A stretch of 64,000 nucleotides of DNA from JAUWKC01 sp035529895. GTDB lineage: Bacteria > Planctomycetota > Phycisphaerae > Sedimentisphaerales > Anaerobacaceae. Location: assembly GCA_035529895.1 (NCBI GenBank), contig DATKVV010000068.1:65015-129014 (forward strand), read 5' to 3'. The notes below the pieces were generated by a model, which was given only the letters and a program-made list of their open reading frames with translations, had not been told where the DNA came from and searched no databases. Below, in pieces: positions 36,865 through 46,043 of this stretch. Within the stretch, counting starts at the first letter, position 1, and each line of letters opens with the position of its first letter. The translations under genes were made by a program, and so were the position numbers.

Positions 36865-36951
36865 GGAGCAGTGGCCGAGTGGCTGAAGGCGACGGTCTTG
36901 AAAACCGTTTCATCCTTTTGGGTGACGGGGGTTCGAATCCCTCCTGCTCCG
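36865..36951 (+). tRNA. tRNA-Ser, anticodon UGA
   Basis: Class II tRNA of 87 bases. Acceptor GGAGCAG pairs with CTGCTCC (36944-36950), discriminator G. The anticodon stem ACGGT/ACCGT closes the loop CTTGAAA, giving anticodon TGA (36899-36901), which reads UCA serine codons. A long variable arm (TCATC...GGTGA) and the T-loop GTTCGAATC are present. CCA is not encoded. It is not a tRNA-Sec: that would need anticodon UCA and a longer acceptor arm. Confidence 0.95.
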
Positions 36952-37343
36952 GTAGGTAAGCTCGTTCGGTGGGATGAATTCGAACCCGAGGGGGGTCTGC
37001 GGCAGAAGCTCCCCCATGTCGTCGGGGTGACCACCGAAGGCGCGCAAGGGGGGGGGCAGAACCCCTATGGAAATTTGCGGAGCAAATCTGGGTTCAAGGC
37101 CGAAGGCTGGAATCCCTCTGCTTCGTTGGGAGCCCCGCAAACAACGGAGCGGAGCAGCACAACTGCTTGTGTCGCGTGGGGATTCGAACAGTTTGCGATG
37201 CTGGAGGGCGGTTGAATTGATGTCGTTGGGGACTGAGCAAATTACGGAGCAGCAATGGACAAAAGGCCGCTGGTTCTATCTTACGGGCTTCTTGTGGGCC
37301 TGTTATCTCAACTTCTGTCAATGCTTGGTCAGGTTAAGAGGTC
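36952..37343. other. Gene-free stretch after the tRNA with tRNA T-arm-like fragments
   Basis: No supportable gene in 392 bases. Two pieces look like tRNA T-arms: TTCGAACCC (36979-36987) and GGGGATTCGAAC (37178-37189, minus-strand sense). A small perfect hairpin ATTTGC-GGA-GCAAAT lies between them (about 37074-37088). Such debris is often left by elements integrating at tRNA genes, but no integrase is present. Confidence 0.45.
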
Positions 37344-39284
37344 TTACTCGGTCAAAGTCGAGGGGTCAAGTTCACGGTAAAGCTTGTCCTGCCAGCCGGC
37401 CAGAGTTTCCTTTTTGCCTTTCTGAGGCAGCCAAACCACCTGTGTCGAATTGCCCCGATTGGCCAGAGCGTAGAAGGGAATGGCCGCGAATTTTGTGCCT
37501 TGTGCGGATTTGCCTTTGATAACGGTTACGCCGCCGAGAAATTCCCGCCGGTGTTCTGTCTCAAACTGCGGGTCAATAGCAAGTGTGATGTCGAGGTCTT
37601 CGCTGTTGTCGAGGGCCTCCAGGCCATAGACGATGGGGCCTCGCTGGATGGCCGCTAAGCCGGTGTTGTCCTTTACATTCGGATGGGCTTCAATACGCTC
37701 GACCGGCATAGCCAAATCCAATTCAATCGTATCGTTTATTTCCCACTCGTGGTCCATTCGGGCGTAGCCCTTGTTAATGGTAAAGTTCTTGAATTCGGAC
37801 CCGTTGAGCGCGAGGCGGGCCTTTTGGCACCAGCCGGGGATTCGCAGATTTACCGAAAATCGCGATGCCTCTTGAGGGTTGACTCGAATTTTAACCTTGC
37901 CGTCCCATGGGTAATCGGTTTGCTGGGTGAGGGTGATGGTATTGTTGGACAAAGCAATTGCAGCGGCTCCTCCCACGTAGAGATTTACATAGATGTCTCT
38001 GTCGTCGCGTGCGTAGATGTATTTGGGCAGTTTCATCAATGTGCGGGAGAGATTCGGCGGGCAGCAGCACCAGTTATTGCCGCGCGGGTGGTCGGCGTCG
38101 TGAAGAGGGTTTCTGTAGTAGAAGGATTTGCCGTCGAGGGAAATTCCGTGCAGGATGGCATTGTAAAGAACGCGTTCGAGGACGTCGGCACATTGAGCGT
38201 CTGCTTCCAACAGAAGCATGCGGTGGGCAAAATCGGCAAGGCCGCAGGCGGCGCATGATTCACAGTAGCTGTTGTTGGGAAGTACGTAATCGTCTGCGAA
38301 CGCCTCGTGTTTCTTTGACGCCCCGATACTGCCGGTAAGGTACATTTTTCGTTTCGTCGTGCTGTCCCAGAGTCTCTCGGCGGCGGCTCGCATGTCGGGG
38401 TCGCCTGTCTCAATCGCTACGTCGGCAACGCCGGTTGCGAAGAAGACAGCGCGAACGGCGTGCCCTCTGATTTCGTTCTGGCCGCGGATGGGGAGATGGT
38501 CCTGAAAGTATTCGCAGGGGAAGCGGGGACATTCTTTTTCGGGGACCTGCCCCCGGCGTTTGATGAAGGCTTGTGCCAGTTCGAGATAGCGTTTCCGGCC
38601 GGTAGCGCGGTAGAGTTCCACAAGGGCCAGCTCTATCTCGGCGTGTCCGCCGAAGCCGGGGTTGTTTTGGTCGAGGAAGTGCCGGCAGGCCTGGTCGGCG
38701 GATTTGCAGGCAACATCGAGGAAGGTTCTTTTTCCGGTGGCCTGAAAGTGCGCTACCGCCGCTTCATACAAGTGGCCGGCCACGTAACCGTCGTGCTGGT
38801 GGTAGAGGTTTCCCCAGGGAGTGAGGTTGTTGAGCGTGACGTGAGCGTGGAGGTATCCATCGGGGCTCTGGGCGGCGGCAATGGCTGCGATTACTTCGTC
38901 CAGCCGCTTTTCGAGCTCGGCATCGGGATGCCGGGGGAGGGAATAGGCGATGGTCTCCACGAATTTGTAAAGGTTGGCTTCCGTCCACAGCCCGGTCTTG
39001 CAGGGTTCATCGGCAAGCCCGGCCAGCTTCCTCATGGCCTTTATGTTGTCTTCGATATGGGGCCAGGAATGGGGGATTGTATTGGTGCGATACGCGGTCA
39101 GTTTTGGGGACCAGAACTTGTCTTCGATTTTTACTGCTGTAAACGAGACGGGCTTTAACGGACAACCCGCCAACGCCACACTGGCCGGCGACAGGCCAAA
39201 AACGACACACAGGAGACCTGCTACGATAAGATACCTACAAGGATTTCCGGTCTTTACATTCGTTCCGGTTGACAGATTTGTCAT
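37344..39284 (-). CDS. Secreted glycoside hydrolase family 127 protein (beta-L-arabinofuranosidase-like)
   Basis: 646 residues. A signal peptide (YLIVAGLLCVVFGLSPASVALA) precedes an (alpha/alpha)6-barrel of the GH127 / DUF1680 type: KIEDKFWSPKL, GLWTEANLYKFVE, DGYLHAHV, HDGYVAGHLYEAA. The zinc/nucleophile set is visible: Glu and Cys in YCESCAACG and adjacent Cys residues in NWCCCPPNLSRTL. GH127 enzymes use a zinc-bound Cys nucleophile to release beta-L-arabinofuranose from plant-type glycans. A C-terminal beta-sandwich follows (NLRIPGWCQKA). It stands alone on the minus strand. Confidence 0.88.
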   Translation of the reverse strand: MTNLSTGTNVKTGNPCRYLIVAGLLCVVFGLSPASVALAGCPLKPVSFTAVKIEDKFWSPKLTAYRTNTIPHSWPHIEDNIKAMRKLAGLADEPCKTGLWTEANLYKFVETIAYSLPRHPDAELEKRLDEVIAAIAAAQSPDGYLHAHVTLNNLTPWGNLYHQHDGYVAGHLYEAAVAHFQATGKRTFLDVACKSADQACRHFLDQNNPGFGGHAEIELALVELYRATGRKRYLELAQAFIKRRGQVPEKECPRFPCEYFQDHLPIRGQNEIRGHAVRAVFFATGVADVAIETGDPDMRAAAERLWDSTTKRKMYLTGSIGASKKHEAFADDYVLPNNSYCESCAACGLADFAHRMLLLEADAQCADVLERVLYNAILHGISLDGKSFYYRNPLHDADHPRGNNWCCCPPNLSRTLMKLPKYIYARDDRDIYVNLYVGGAAAIALSNNTITLTQQTDYPWDGKVKIRVNPQEASRFSVNLRIPGWCQKARLALNGSEFKNFTINKGYARMDHEWEINDTIELDLAMPVERIEAHPNVKDNTGLAAIQRGPIVYGLEALDNSEDLDITLAIDPQFETEHRREFLGGVTVIKGKSAQGTKFAAIPFYALANRGNSTQVVWLPQKGKKETLAGWQDKLYRELDPSTLTE

Positions 39285-39484
39285 TCCAAGGTCCCTTCAT
39301 TTGTACGTACCTGTTTTTCTCAACAGTAGACACACGGCCGGGCTTGTCTTTGACGCCGGCACGTGATTCTTCCAAAAAGCACTTTCGTGACGCCATATAG
39401 TACCAAGTTTACGTTTTGACGACTACTCTGATTGCGAGAGCAACGTTGGGAGATTCAAATAGACGTTGGTACAGGCGCAGCTTT

Positions 39485-39506
39485 AGGGGTCTTGCGGCCC
39501 TTTTTT
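39485..39506 (+). terminator. Orphan rho-independent terminator-like hairpin
   Basis: AGGGGTC-TTGC-GGCCCTT folds into a 7-bp stem (with G-T pairs) followed by a T-run (TTTTTT). It lies on the + strand between the divergent GH127 and gyrA genes, and no + strand gene is visible before it. It may end an unrecognised small RNA in about 39285-39484 or act as an attenuator before gyrA. Confidence 0.45.
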
Positions 39507-39542
39507 GTTCGTTTTGGGGCGGGTATTTTGTTGCGGGAATTC

Positions 39543-39571
39543 TTGACTTTTGAGTGGGATGGGGGTAGTCT
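39543..39571 (+). promoter_or_regulatory. Candidate gyrA promoter
   Basis: TTGACT (39543-39548), a 17-base spacer and TAGTCT (39566-39571) fit a sigma70 promoter with a strong -35 and a weak -10. The transcript leader before gyrA would be about 55 bases. Confidence 0.45.
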
Positions 39572-39621
39572 ATTTGTAGTCAAAATTGTGGTCTTGAGGA
39601 TATCGGTCAGGGGGGAGGTTT

Positions 39622-39633
39622 AGGTTATAACCT
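39622..39633. promoter_or_regulatory. Perfect 12-bp palindrome between Shine-Dalgarno and gyrA start
   Basis: AGGTTATAACCT is its own reverse complement and ends at the base before the gyrA ATG. A strong GGGGGGAGG lies just upstream, at unusually long spacing (about 15 bases). Folding or protein binding here could control gyrA translation. Confidence 0.4.
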
Positions 39634-42261
39634 ATGAAAAAAACTGAGCCATTCAGAGAGCATATTGAGGATATGCGTATCCTCGATGAGCTCAAGAATT
39701 CCTACCTTAACTATGCCATGAGCGTTATCGTCTCGCGTGCTCTGCCGGACGTACGAGACGGCCTGAAGCCGTCACAGAGACGAATCCTGGTGGCGATGAA
39801 TGATTTGAATCTTGGGCCGCGAAGCAAGCACCGCAAATGTGCTAAAATTGCCGGTGACACAAGCGGCAACTACCATCCGCACGGTGAGCAGACGATTTAT
39901 CCGACGCTGGTTCGCATGGCACAGGATTGGAGCATGCGGTATCCGCTGATAAACCCGCAGGGCAACTTCGGGAGTATCGACGGCGACCCGCCGGCGGCGA
40001 TGAGATATACCGAGGCAAGAATGGCCGCACCCGCAACGGAAATGCTGGAGGATATCAACTACGACACGGTGGATTTTGTGCCGAACTACGATGAGACGCG
40101 GCAGGAGCCGACCGTGCTGCCTTCAAAGTTTCCGAATTTGCTGGTCAACGGCTCCACGGGCATTGCCGTCGGGATGGCGACCAGTATCCCGCCGCACAAT
40201 GTCGCGGAGGTCTGTGACGCTCTGCTGCTGGTGATCAATGACCCGAACTGCGGCTTCAGGGACATTATCGAGCGTCTGCCGGGCCCGGATTTTCCCACCG
40301 GCGGAATGATCTGCGGCAAGAAGGGCATTATAGACGCCTACACCACCGGCAGGGGCCATTTGGTGGTTCGCGGCAGGGCGGATATCGAAACGACCAAAAA
40401 GGGCAGGACAAGCATCGTGATAACGGAAATCCCTTATATGGTTGTCAAGACGGCGATTGTATCCAAAATCGCCGACTGCGTCCGCAACGGCCAGATTGCT
40501 GAAATCGCCGACGTCAGGGACGAGTCGGACCGGCACGGCTTGCGCATAGTGGCGGACATAAGAAAGGAAGCCGAGCCGCAAGTCGCGCTCAACAAGCTGT
40601 ATCGCTATACGCCTCTGCAGACAACGTTCGCCGTGGCGAACATCGCGCTGGTCAACAACAGACCTGAGACGCTGAACATCAAGCAGATGCTCACCTGCTT
40701 TATAGAGCACCGCAAAACGGTGGTGCGCAGGCGAAGCAGATTCCTGCTGAAAAAATGCAGGAACCGGGCCCACATCCTCGAAGGTCTAATCCTTGCAGTC
40801 AGTGACATCGATGAAATAATCGAGCTTATCAAGAAGTCGCCTGATACGCCGACGGCGAAGTTGAACTTGATGCAGAAGCCGTTGCGTTTGGCCGAAGCCG
40901 CGACGTTAAGAGAAATCCTGCCTAAGGCTTTCATCGAGGAAAAGAGCAGGTCGGACCAATTCCTTACCGGGCCGCAGGCGGATGCTATTTTGACTATGCA
41001 GCTCCAGCGATTGACGGGCCTGGAAATGAAGAAGCTTGCTCAGGAATACGCCGACCTGATGGAAGAAATAGAAGGCTATGAAGCGATACTGGCCAATGAG
41101 GAGGTGCTGCTGGATATCATTCGCGAGGACATACACGAAATAAAGGAAAAGTACGGTGACAAAAGGCGTACGCAGATTACGGCCAAAGTGGAGCAGTTCG
41201 ATATCGAGGACCTGATTGCGGAAGAGGAAGTTATCGTTACCATAAGCCACGACGGGTACGTCAAGCGTACGGCCATGGACACCTATCGCAAGCAGGGCAG
41301 AGGCGGCAGGGGCATCGTCGGCTCGGATACGAAGGAGGGCGATTTCATAAAGCATCTGTTCACGGCCTCCACCCATGACTATCTGCTTATTTTCACCAAC
41401 CGCGGCAGGTGCTACTGGCTCAAAGTCTACGACGTTCCAAGTATGTCGAGGCAGAGCAAAGGCAGAAATATCGCCAATCTGCTAAAGCTGGCCAACCAGA
41501 CGATAGCATCGGTAATCAATGTGCGCAGGTTCGACGGCGAGACGGGCCTGGAAGGACAAGAGTTTCAGCTTGTTATGGCGACAAGGAACGGCCTTGTAAA
41601 AAAGACGAAGCTCGGCGCATACGGTAACCCGAGAGCGACGGGGGTCACCGCAATAAAGCTCGACCCCAATGATGATCTGATAGGCGTTGCGCAGACAACG
41701 GGTATTAACCATATTATTCTCGGCACGCGAGAAGGCATGGCAATACGATTCGATGAAAAGCAGGTCCGCTCGATGGGGCGAGTGTCACGCGGCGTCAAAG
41801 GTATAAAACTGCGGCCCAAAGACAGCGTGGTGGCTATGGTGGTTGCCGAGGAAAATGCGTCGCTGCTTACGGTTTGTGAGAACGGTTACGGCAAGCGAAC
41901 GAATCTCGACGATTACCGGGCGCAGAGCCGGGCCGGAATAGGGCTGATAAATATAAAAACAACGGAGCGAAACGGCAAGGTCGTGGCGATTGAGGCCGTT
42001 CAGGACCAGGACGAGCTGATGATGATAACCGCCAACGGCATCATCATTCGCACGGGCCTCGAACAAATCCGCTCGATTGGCCGCAACACGCAGGGCGTTC
42101 GCTTAATTAAGCTCGGCGAAGGGGACAAGCTTGTTGCCGCCGAGAAAATAGCTTCCGAGGTCATAGACGATTCCGCCGACCAATCGGATGACAGCGTGCC
42201 GGATGAACCTGAAGCCGAATCTGGAGAGGAAAACGTCGAAGACGCACCCGAAACCACATAG
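39634..42261 (+). CDS. gyrA: DNA gyrase subunit A
   Basis: 875 residues. The breakage-reunion domain has the catalytic Tyr125 in AAMRYTEAR. The C-terminal beta-pinwheel carries a GyrA-box (KQGRGGRGI, about residue 555), which separates GyrA from ParC. The protein ends in an acidic tail. With GyrB it introduces negative supercoils using ATP. At the positions of E. coli Ser83 and Asp87 (after HPHG) it has Gln86 and Pro90. gyrB is not in the window. It converges with the CBS protein gene downstream. Confidence 0.96.
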   Translation: MKKTEPFREHIEDMRILDELKNSYLNYAMSVIVSRALPDVRDGLKPSQRRILVAMNDLNLGPRSKHRKCAKIAGDTSGNYHPHGEQTIYPTLVRMAQDWSMRYPLINPQGNFGSIDGDPPAAMRYTEARMAAPATEMLEDINYDTVDFVPNYDETRQEPTVLPSKFPNLLVNGSTGIAVGMATSIPPHNVAEVCDALLLVINDPNCGFRDIIERLPGPDFPTGGMICGKKGIIDAYTTGRGHLVVRGRADIETTKKGRTSIVITEIPYMVVKTAIVSKIADCVRNGQIAEIADVRDESDRHGLRIVADIRKEAEPQVALNKLYRYTPLQTTFAVANIALVNNRPETLNIKQMLTCFIEHRKTVVRRRSRFLLKKCRNRAHILEGLILAVSDIDEIIELIKKSPDTPTAKLNLMQKPLRLAEAATLREILPKAFIEEKSRSDQFLTGPQADAILTMQLQRLTGLEMKKLAQEYADLMEEIEGYEAILANEEVLLDIIREDIHEIKEKYGDKRRTQITAKVEQFDIEDLIAEEEVIVTISHDGYVKRTAMDTYRKQGRGGRGIVGSDTKEGDFIKHLFTASTHDYLLIFTNRGRCYWLKVYDVPSMSRQSKGRNIANLLKLANQTIASVINVRRFDGETGLEGQEFQLVMATRNGLVKKTKLGAYGNPRATGVTAIKLDPNDDLIGVAQTTGINHIILGTREGMAIRFDEKQVRSMGRVSRGVKGIKLRPKDSVVAMVVAEENASLLTVCENGYGKRTNLDDYRAQSRAGIGLINIKTTERNGKVVAIEAVQDQDELMMITANGIIIRTGLEQIRSIGRNTQGVRLIKLGEGDKLVAAEKIASEVIDDSADQSDDSVPDEPEAESGEENVEDAPETT

Positions 42262-42335
42262 TACAGGACTTGTCCCGACAAATAAGGGTCTGCTGCAGCC
42301 GGATGAGCCAATCGGTTTTTTCTTTGCGCCCGGAA

Positions 42336-43640
42336 TTACAGATGACAGAGATGCTGTGTCTGCCGTTTGTCCTGTGCGGTAGCGGCCAGGTCGTTGTGTC
42401 GATAGTCGGACTGTAAGCTTTGCGAGCCGGGGATTGCTTTGACTTTCACGTACGTGTCCGGATCGGACTTTAGTTTCAGCAGTGCTTCGAGGATGTCGTT
42501 TGCCGTTATCAGGCCCTGAACCCGGCCTTTTTTGTTGGTTACAGGCAGACAGCGGATGCCTGATCTGCACATATTTCCCATAATGGCCGCCAACGATGTC
42601 TCTGCCTTCACGGTAAGAACGGGCCGGCTCATTATCCATTTGATTTTGATTTGAAGCGTCGCATCGTCGAGAGGTTGACGCCATTTGGCGAATTTGGGGC
42701 GCAGGTACGGGCTGACCGCCCCTGCCAGGTCGGATTTTGATACGATACCTTCGAGCACTCTGTCGCGCCCTATCATTATGTAACCGGCGTCTCGCTGCTT
42801 CATTTTCTCAAGAGCGAGCCCCACGCTGTCTTCCGAACTGCACCAGAGAATATCTTGTTTCATTATATCTTTTGCACAGAGCCGTAGGATTGTGCCGTTC
42901 TTGCTCTCGGGACGGCCTTCTGCGGCGGCCGGCGATGTGGTTTCACCGGCCACGGCAGCATCGGACCGCGTAATTGTTGTGATGGTTTCAGAAACCAATT
43001 GTCTGCTGCGTCTGCGCGTTCTTGAAGTTTCTTCCGCAGCCTCGGCGGTGACCGGGCCGGCAATTTCCGTTTTTTGCGCGGCAGTTGTGACTTCGGCTCT
43101 TGCCTCTGTTTTGGCGGTCGTTTGCGGCGGAGCTTTGGCTTCCGCCTCGGCCGCTGGACTCATCCTTCTTTGCATCTGAGGATTCTGGCTGATTTCTGCG
43201 CACTTGTGTTCAATGTTCGGTATCGCTTCGAGTCCAGGACGTCCTTGCCGGTTGGCTTGGGCCCTTGCTTTCTTTTCGGCTCTGGCCCTCGCTTTGGCTT
43301 GCGCCCTTGCGAGCTTTTGAGCTTTTGCTCTCGCTTTGGCTTCGGCCTTGGCGCCTTTCTTTCCTATGCACGAAGGGTCCAACGGCCAATGCTGCTTTCC
43401 GCAAGTCTTGCATGTGGGCGTGAATTTCTTCGGATATGGGCTTGTACCCGCGATAGTTGCTGAAGAGGATTGCGGTTTTGAATCATCCGGTATTTCTCGA
43501 ACGGGACAAAGGCGGAAAGGCCAGTGCCTCGTTCGGCATTTGTTGCATATCGGCTTGGCACTCTCGGCGGATACGGCTTCCAGTGTTCCTCCTGAGGGCA
43601 CTGCCGGCTGCAATTTCAGCTCGTGTGGGGACGTTTCCAT
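42336..43640 (-). CDS. Zinc-ribbon / Ala-Lys-Arg linker / tandem CBS domain protein
   Basis: 434 residues. Two related Cys motifs are near the N-terminus (CNKCRTRHWPFRLCP and CKTCGKQHWPLDPSC), each like half or all of a small zinc ribbon. Residues about 95-260 are a low-complexity, charged, probably helical stretch (repeated A-K-A-R-A). Two CBS domains follow: KDIMKQDILWCSSEDSVGLAL with GIVSKSDLA, and IMSRPVLTVKAETSLAAIM with GLITANDIL. CBS pairs bind adenosine nucleotides. The zinc ribbons suggest nucleic-acid or protein contacts. Function unknown. Confidence 0.75.
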   Translation of the reverse strand: METSPHELKLQPAVPSGGTLEAVSAESAKPICNKCRTRHWPFRLCPVREIPDDSKPQSSSATIAGTSPYPKKFTPTCKTCGKQHWPLDPSCIGKKGAKAEAKARAKAQKLARAQAKARARAEKKARAQANRQGRPGLEAIPNIEHKCAEISQNPQMQRRMSPAAEAEAKAPPQTTAKTEARAEVTTAAQKTEIAGPVTAEAAEETSRTRRRSRQLVSETITTITRSDAAVAGETTSPAAAEGRPESKNGTILRLCAKDIMKQDILWCSSEDSVGLALEKMKQRDAGYIMIGRDRVLEGIVSKSDLAGAVSPYLRPKFAKWRQPLDDATLQIKIKWIMSRPVLTVKAETSLAAIMGNMCRSGIRCLPVTNKKGRVQGLITANDILEALLKLKSDPDTYVKVKAIPGSQSLQSDYRHNDLAATAQDKRQTQHLCHL

Positions 43641-43863
43641 TTATCAGACCACATTTTTGCTTGAGTGTTATCCAGGACCTTAACTCAGCAACACAAAGCT
43701 CAGTAACATTCATTATAAAGTACGCACGTAAATACGTCCTTATTTTCGAGAGATTCTTCTGATGCTTTAGGCCTTTCTTTTAGGCCGGGTTATTTTTGAG
43801 CCGTCCTGTGGTTCGAAATCGCGTTTGACAGGCCGCCGTCGGGCGTGTTATGTTACCGGTCCG

Positions 43864-44859
43864 ATGGATAAAGCCAGGGCCGACAAAAAGTGGGCGCCGA
43901 TTTACGTAATCGCCGGCAAGGACGATGCCCTTGTCAACGCCGAGTGCGATAAGCTTCTTGGCCGGCTGTTGGAGCCGGAGCAGAGGGCGACCGGCCTTTT
44001 TAACGTCGAGCCCAAAGAAGTTGAGCTCGTGGATATCTTCGACGAACTGCGGACACTGCCTTTTCTGGCGGATAAGAGGGTCGTTCTCGTAAGAGGCGCT
44101 GATAAATTTATCTCCGAAAACCGCGAGCCTCTCGAAGACTACTTCGATAAGCCGTCTCCAACCGGCATACTTATATTGACCGCAAGTAGCTGGGAGGGCC
44201 GCACCAAACTGGCCAAAAAATTGACCAAAGTCGGCAAATTGATTAGCATTACTCAGCCTAAGCCGTGGCAATTGCCGGAGCGTCTGGTCAGGTATGCGCG
44301 GGACGCGCACGATAAAAACCTTACTAAAGAGGCGGCAGAGCTGCTGATTGAGCTGACCGGCGACGAATTGGGCCGCTTGTACGGCGAAATCGACAAGCTT
44401 GCTGTCTTTGCGAACGAGCAGAAGACAATAACAGCAAGTCACGTGGAGTCCTTAATCGGGCACAATCGCTTCTTTAACGCTTTCGCGGTAATTGATGCGG
44501 TTGCTGCGGGCAGCGTCGCGCAGGCGGTGGACCGACTCAGGACCATGTTCGCGGAAGACAAATCGACCGAGTACACCGTCGTCGGCGCGTTTGCTTATCA
44601 TTTCCGCAGGATGTTTAACGCCAAGTTATTGCTTCAGGAGGGCCGTCACTCTACCGATGAGATTGCGAACCGTCTCAGAATATATGGCGACAGGGACAGG
44701 TTTTTCTCGCAACTGCGGCGGATGCCTTTGAAAAAAATCGGCGATGTCCTGCAGCAGTTAGCCGATATTGATTACGCGATAAAAACCGGCCGGACGAAGG
44801 CACAGGTGGCGATTGAGCAATTAGTGTTGAAACTGGCTGCGTCATCTGCTGGGAGATGA
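43864..44859 (+). CDS. holA: DNA polymerase III subunit delta
   Basis: 331 residues from ATG 43864 (MDKARADKKW). The family pattern is clear: YVIAGKDDALVNAECDKLL at the N-terminus, VVLVRGADKFI, LTASSWEGRTKLAKKL, and the helical LIELTGDELGRLYGEIDKLAVF followed by VESLIG. A C-terminal collar domain ends DYAIKTGRTKAQVAIEQLVLKLA. Delta opens the beta clamp in the clamp loader. A broken copy of the last 26 codons lies at 46044-46124. Confidence 0.88.
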   Translation: MDKARADKKWAPIYVIAGKDDALVNAECDKLLGRLLEPEQRATGLFNVEPKEVELVDIFDELRTLPFLADKRVVLVRGADKFISENREPLEDYFDKPSPTGILILTASSWEGRTKLAKKLTKVGKLISITQPKPWQLPERLVRYARDAHDKNLTKEAAELLIELTGDELGRLYGEIDKLAVFANEQKTITASHVESLIGHNRFFNAFAVIDAVAAGSVAQAVDRLRTMFAEDKSTEYTVVGAFAYHFRRMFNAKLLLQEGRHSTDEIANRLRIYGDRDRFFSQLRRMPLKKIGDVLQQLADIDYAIKTGRTKAQVAIEQLVLKLAASSAGR

Positions 44860-44949
44860 TGGGTTGAAGGTTTTGGGTTCGGCGTTAGTGTAGTGAGGAT
44901 AAGCTTTCTCATGTTAGAAAGGGATTGGGGGCTGTAGGGTGCAGGCGAT

Positions 44950-46002
44950 ATGACTAATCGCACGAGGGGCAGGCTGTGGGAGCTGAGTTGGCAGGACTTC
45001 CGGGACCGTTCGGTCGTGAGTCTGCTGGCGTCGAATCTTATTATTATCGCATTGGCACTGTACGAAAGATGGGACTTGTACGTATTGATGTGGCTGTACT
45101 GGACTCAGAGCATTATCATTGGGGTGTTCTGGTTTCTGAGGATTTTGACCCACAGCAGCCTGTACGGGAGGAATTTGCTGAACCGGGACGGCAGCGCGGA
45201 GAGCCTGCACGTGCTTGCCCGTGTGGGTGCGGGTGTTTTTTTTCTTTTTCATTACGGTTTTTTTCACTTCGTGTATGCCGAATTTCTTCTCTCGAAGGGG
45301 TTTTTCCGGGGGCAAGGTCAGGCTTGGCCGGCAGGACCCGTTTTTATCTCTGCGTGCATCTTCGTCGCGAACCAGGCGGTATCCTTCATTACCGGTTTGC
45401 GGCAGGTCGAACAGAGACCCGCCATGCTCACCAAAGTCATGTCATTTCCTTACGTGCGTATTATTCCAATGCACTTTACCATCATTATTGGCGGCATGCT
45501 TCATCAGCAGAGAATCAGCGGCGCATGGGTGTTGCTGCTTTTTCTGGTACTTAAGACGGCTGCGGACTTAAACGGGCAGGCGAAGCTTAAGAAAGGGTTC
45601 GGTGAGAGGGAGCTGACAGAGGCCATTTACAGGCCGCGGCCAAGAGTAAGAGAAACCGCGGGCGGCAAGGAGCTGGTGCTCAGTGACGGCCGGGTCGTAG
45701 GTATGAGCGAGTGTCCTGAGCTTGTATCAAAGATAGAAGAGGTACTGAAGCTTCCCGTGGACGTGCAGGATGAGCTGTGCCGGAAGATATTGGCGAAAGA
45801 GAAGCCAGCGCCGCAGCCGGTGAAAGTAAGCTGCCGATGCGATGGAACCGGTCTGATTGAAGGTGAAGAGGCCGTCAGGTACGCAGAACACCATTTGAGA
45901 TTCATATGGAACGCCGAGGACGGCTCGATGCTGTTTGTTTGTCCCCGGACCGGGAAGCGATGGATAAAGTCCGGCGATACACTGAAGGCGAAAGAATCGT
46001 AA
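44950..46002 (+). CDS. DUF6498-like membrane protein with cytosolic tail
   Basis: 350 residues. About six membrane helices come first (LLASNLIIIALALYERW, VLMWLYWTQSIIIGVFWFL, FFLFHYGFFHFVYAEFLL and others), a pattern matching DUF6498 proteins. A soluble tail from about residue 215 contains a short Cys pair (SCRCDGTG). Function unknown. The gene lies between holA and a remnant of holA's 3' end, which suggests it arrived in a duplication or insertion event. Confidence 0.65.
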   Translation: MTNRTRGRLWELSWQDFRDRSVVSLLASNLIIIALALYERWDLYVLMWLYWTQSIIIGVFWFLRILTHSSLYGRNLLNRDGSAESLHVLARVGAGVFFLFHYGFFHFVYAEFLLSKGFFRGQGQAWPAGPVFISACIFVANQAVSFITGLRQVEQRPAMLTKVMSFPYVRIIPMHFTIIIGGMLHQQRISGAWVLLLFLVLKTAADLNGQAKLKKGFGERELTEAIYRPRPRVRETAGGKELVLSDGRVVGMSECPELVSKIEEVLKLPVDVQDELCRKILAKEKPAPQPVKVSCRCDGTGLIEGEEAVRYAEHHLRFIWNAEDGSMLFVCPRTGKRWIKSGDTLKAKES

Positions 46003-46043
46003 GAGTTCTAACGTTGCGCAAATTACCGAGTGTATAGGGTCCA

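Noticed and set aside
36865..36951. tRNA-Sec for the selenoprotein candidates
   Set aside because: The anticodon is UGA (serine), not UCA, and acceptor and T stems have ordinary class II lengths. No sel genes were found in the window.
36871..37215. 114-codon frame across the tRNA
   Set aside because: It runs through the tRNA-Ser gene and low-complexity G-rich DNA with no domain. It is a chance frame.
42262..42335. Bidirectional terminator between gyrA and the CBS protein gene
   Set aside because: Only an imperfect inverted repeat (ACTTGTC/GACAAAT) is visible and the T-run does not follow it directly.
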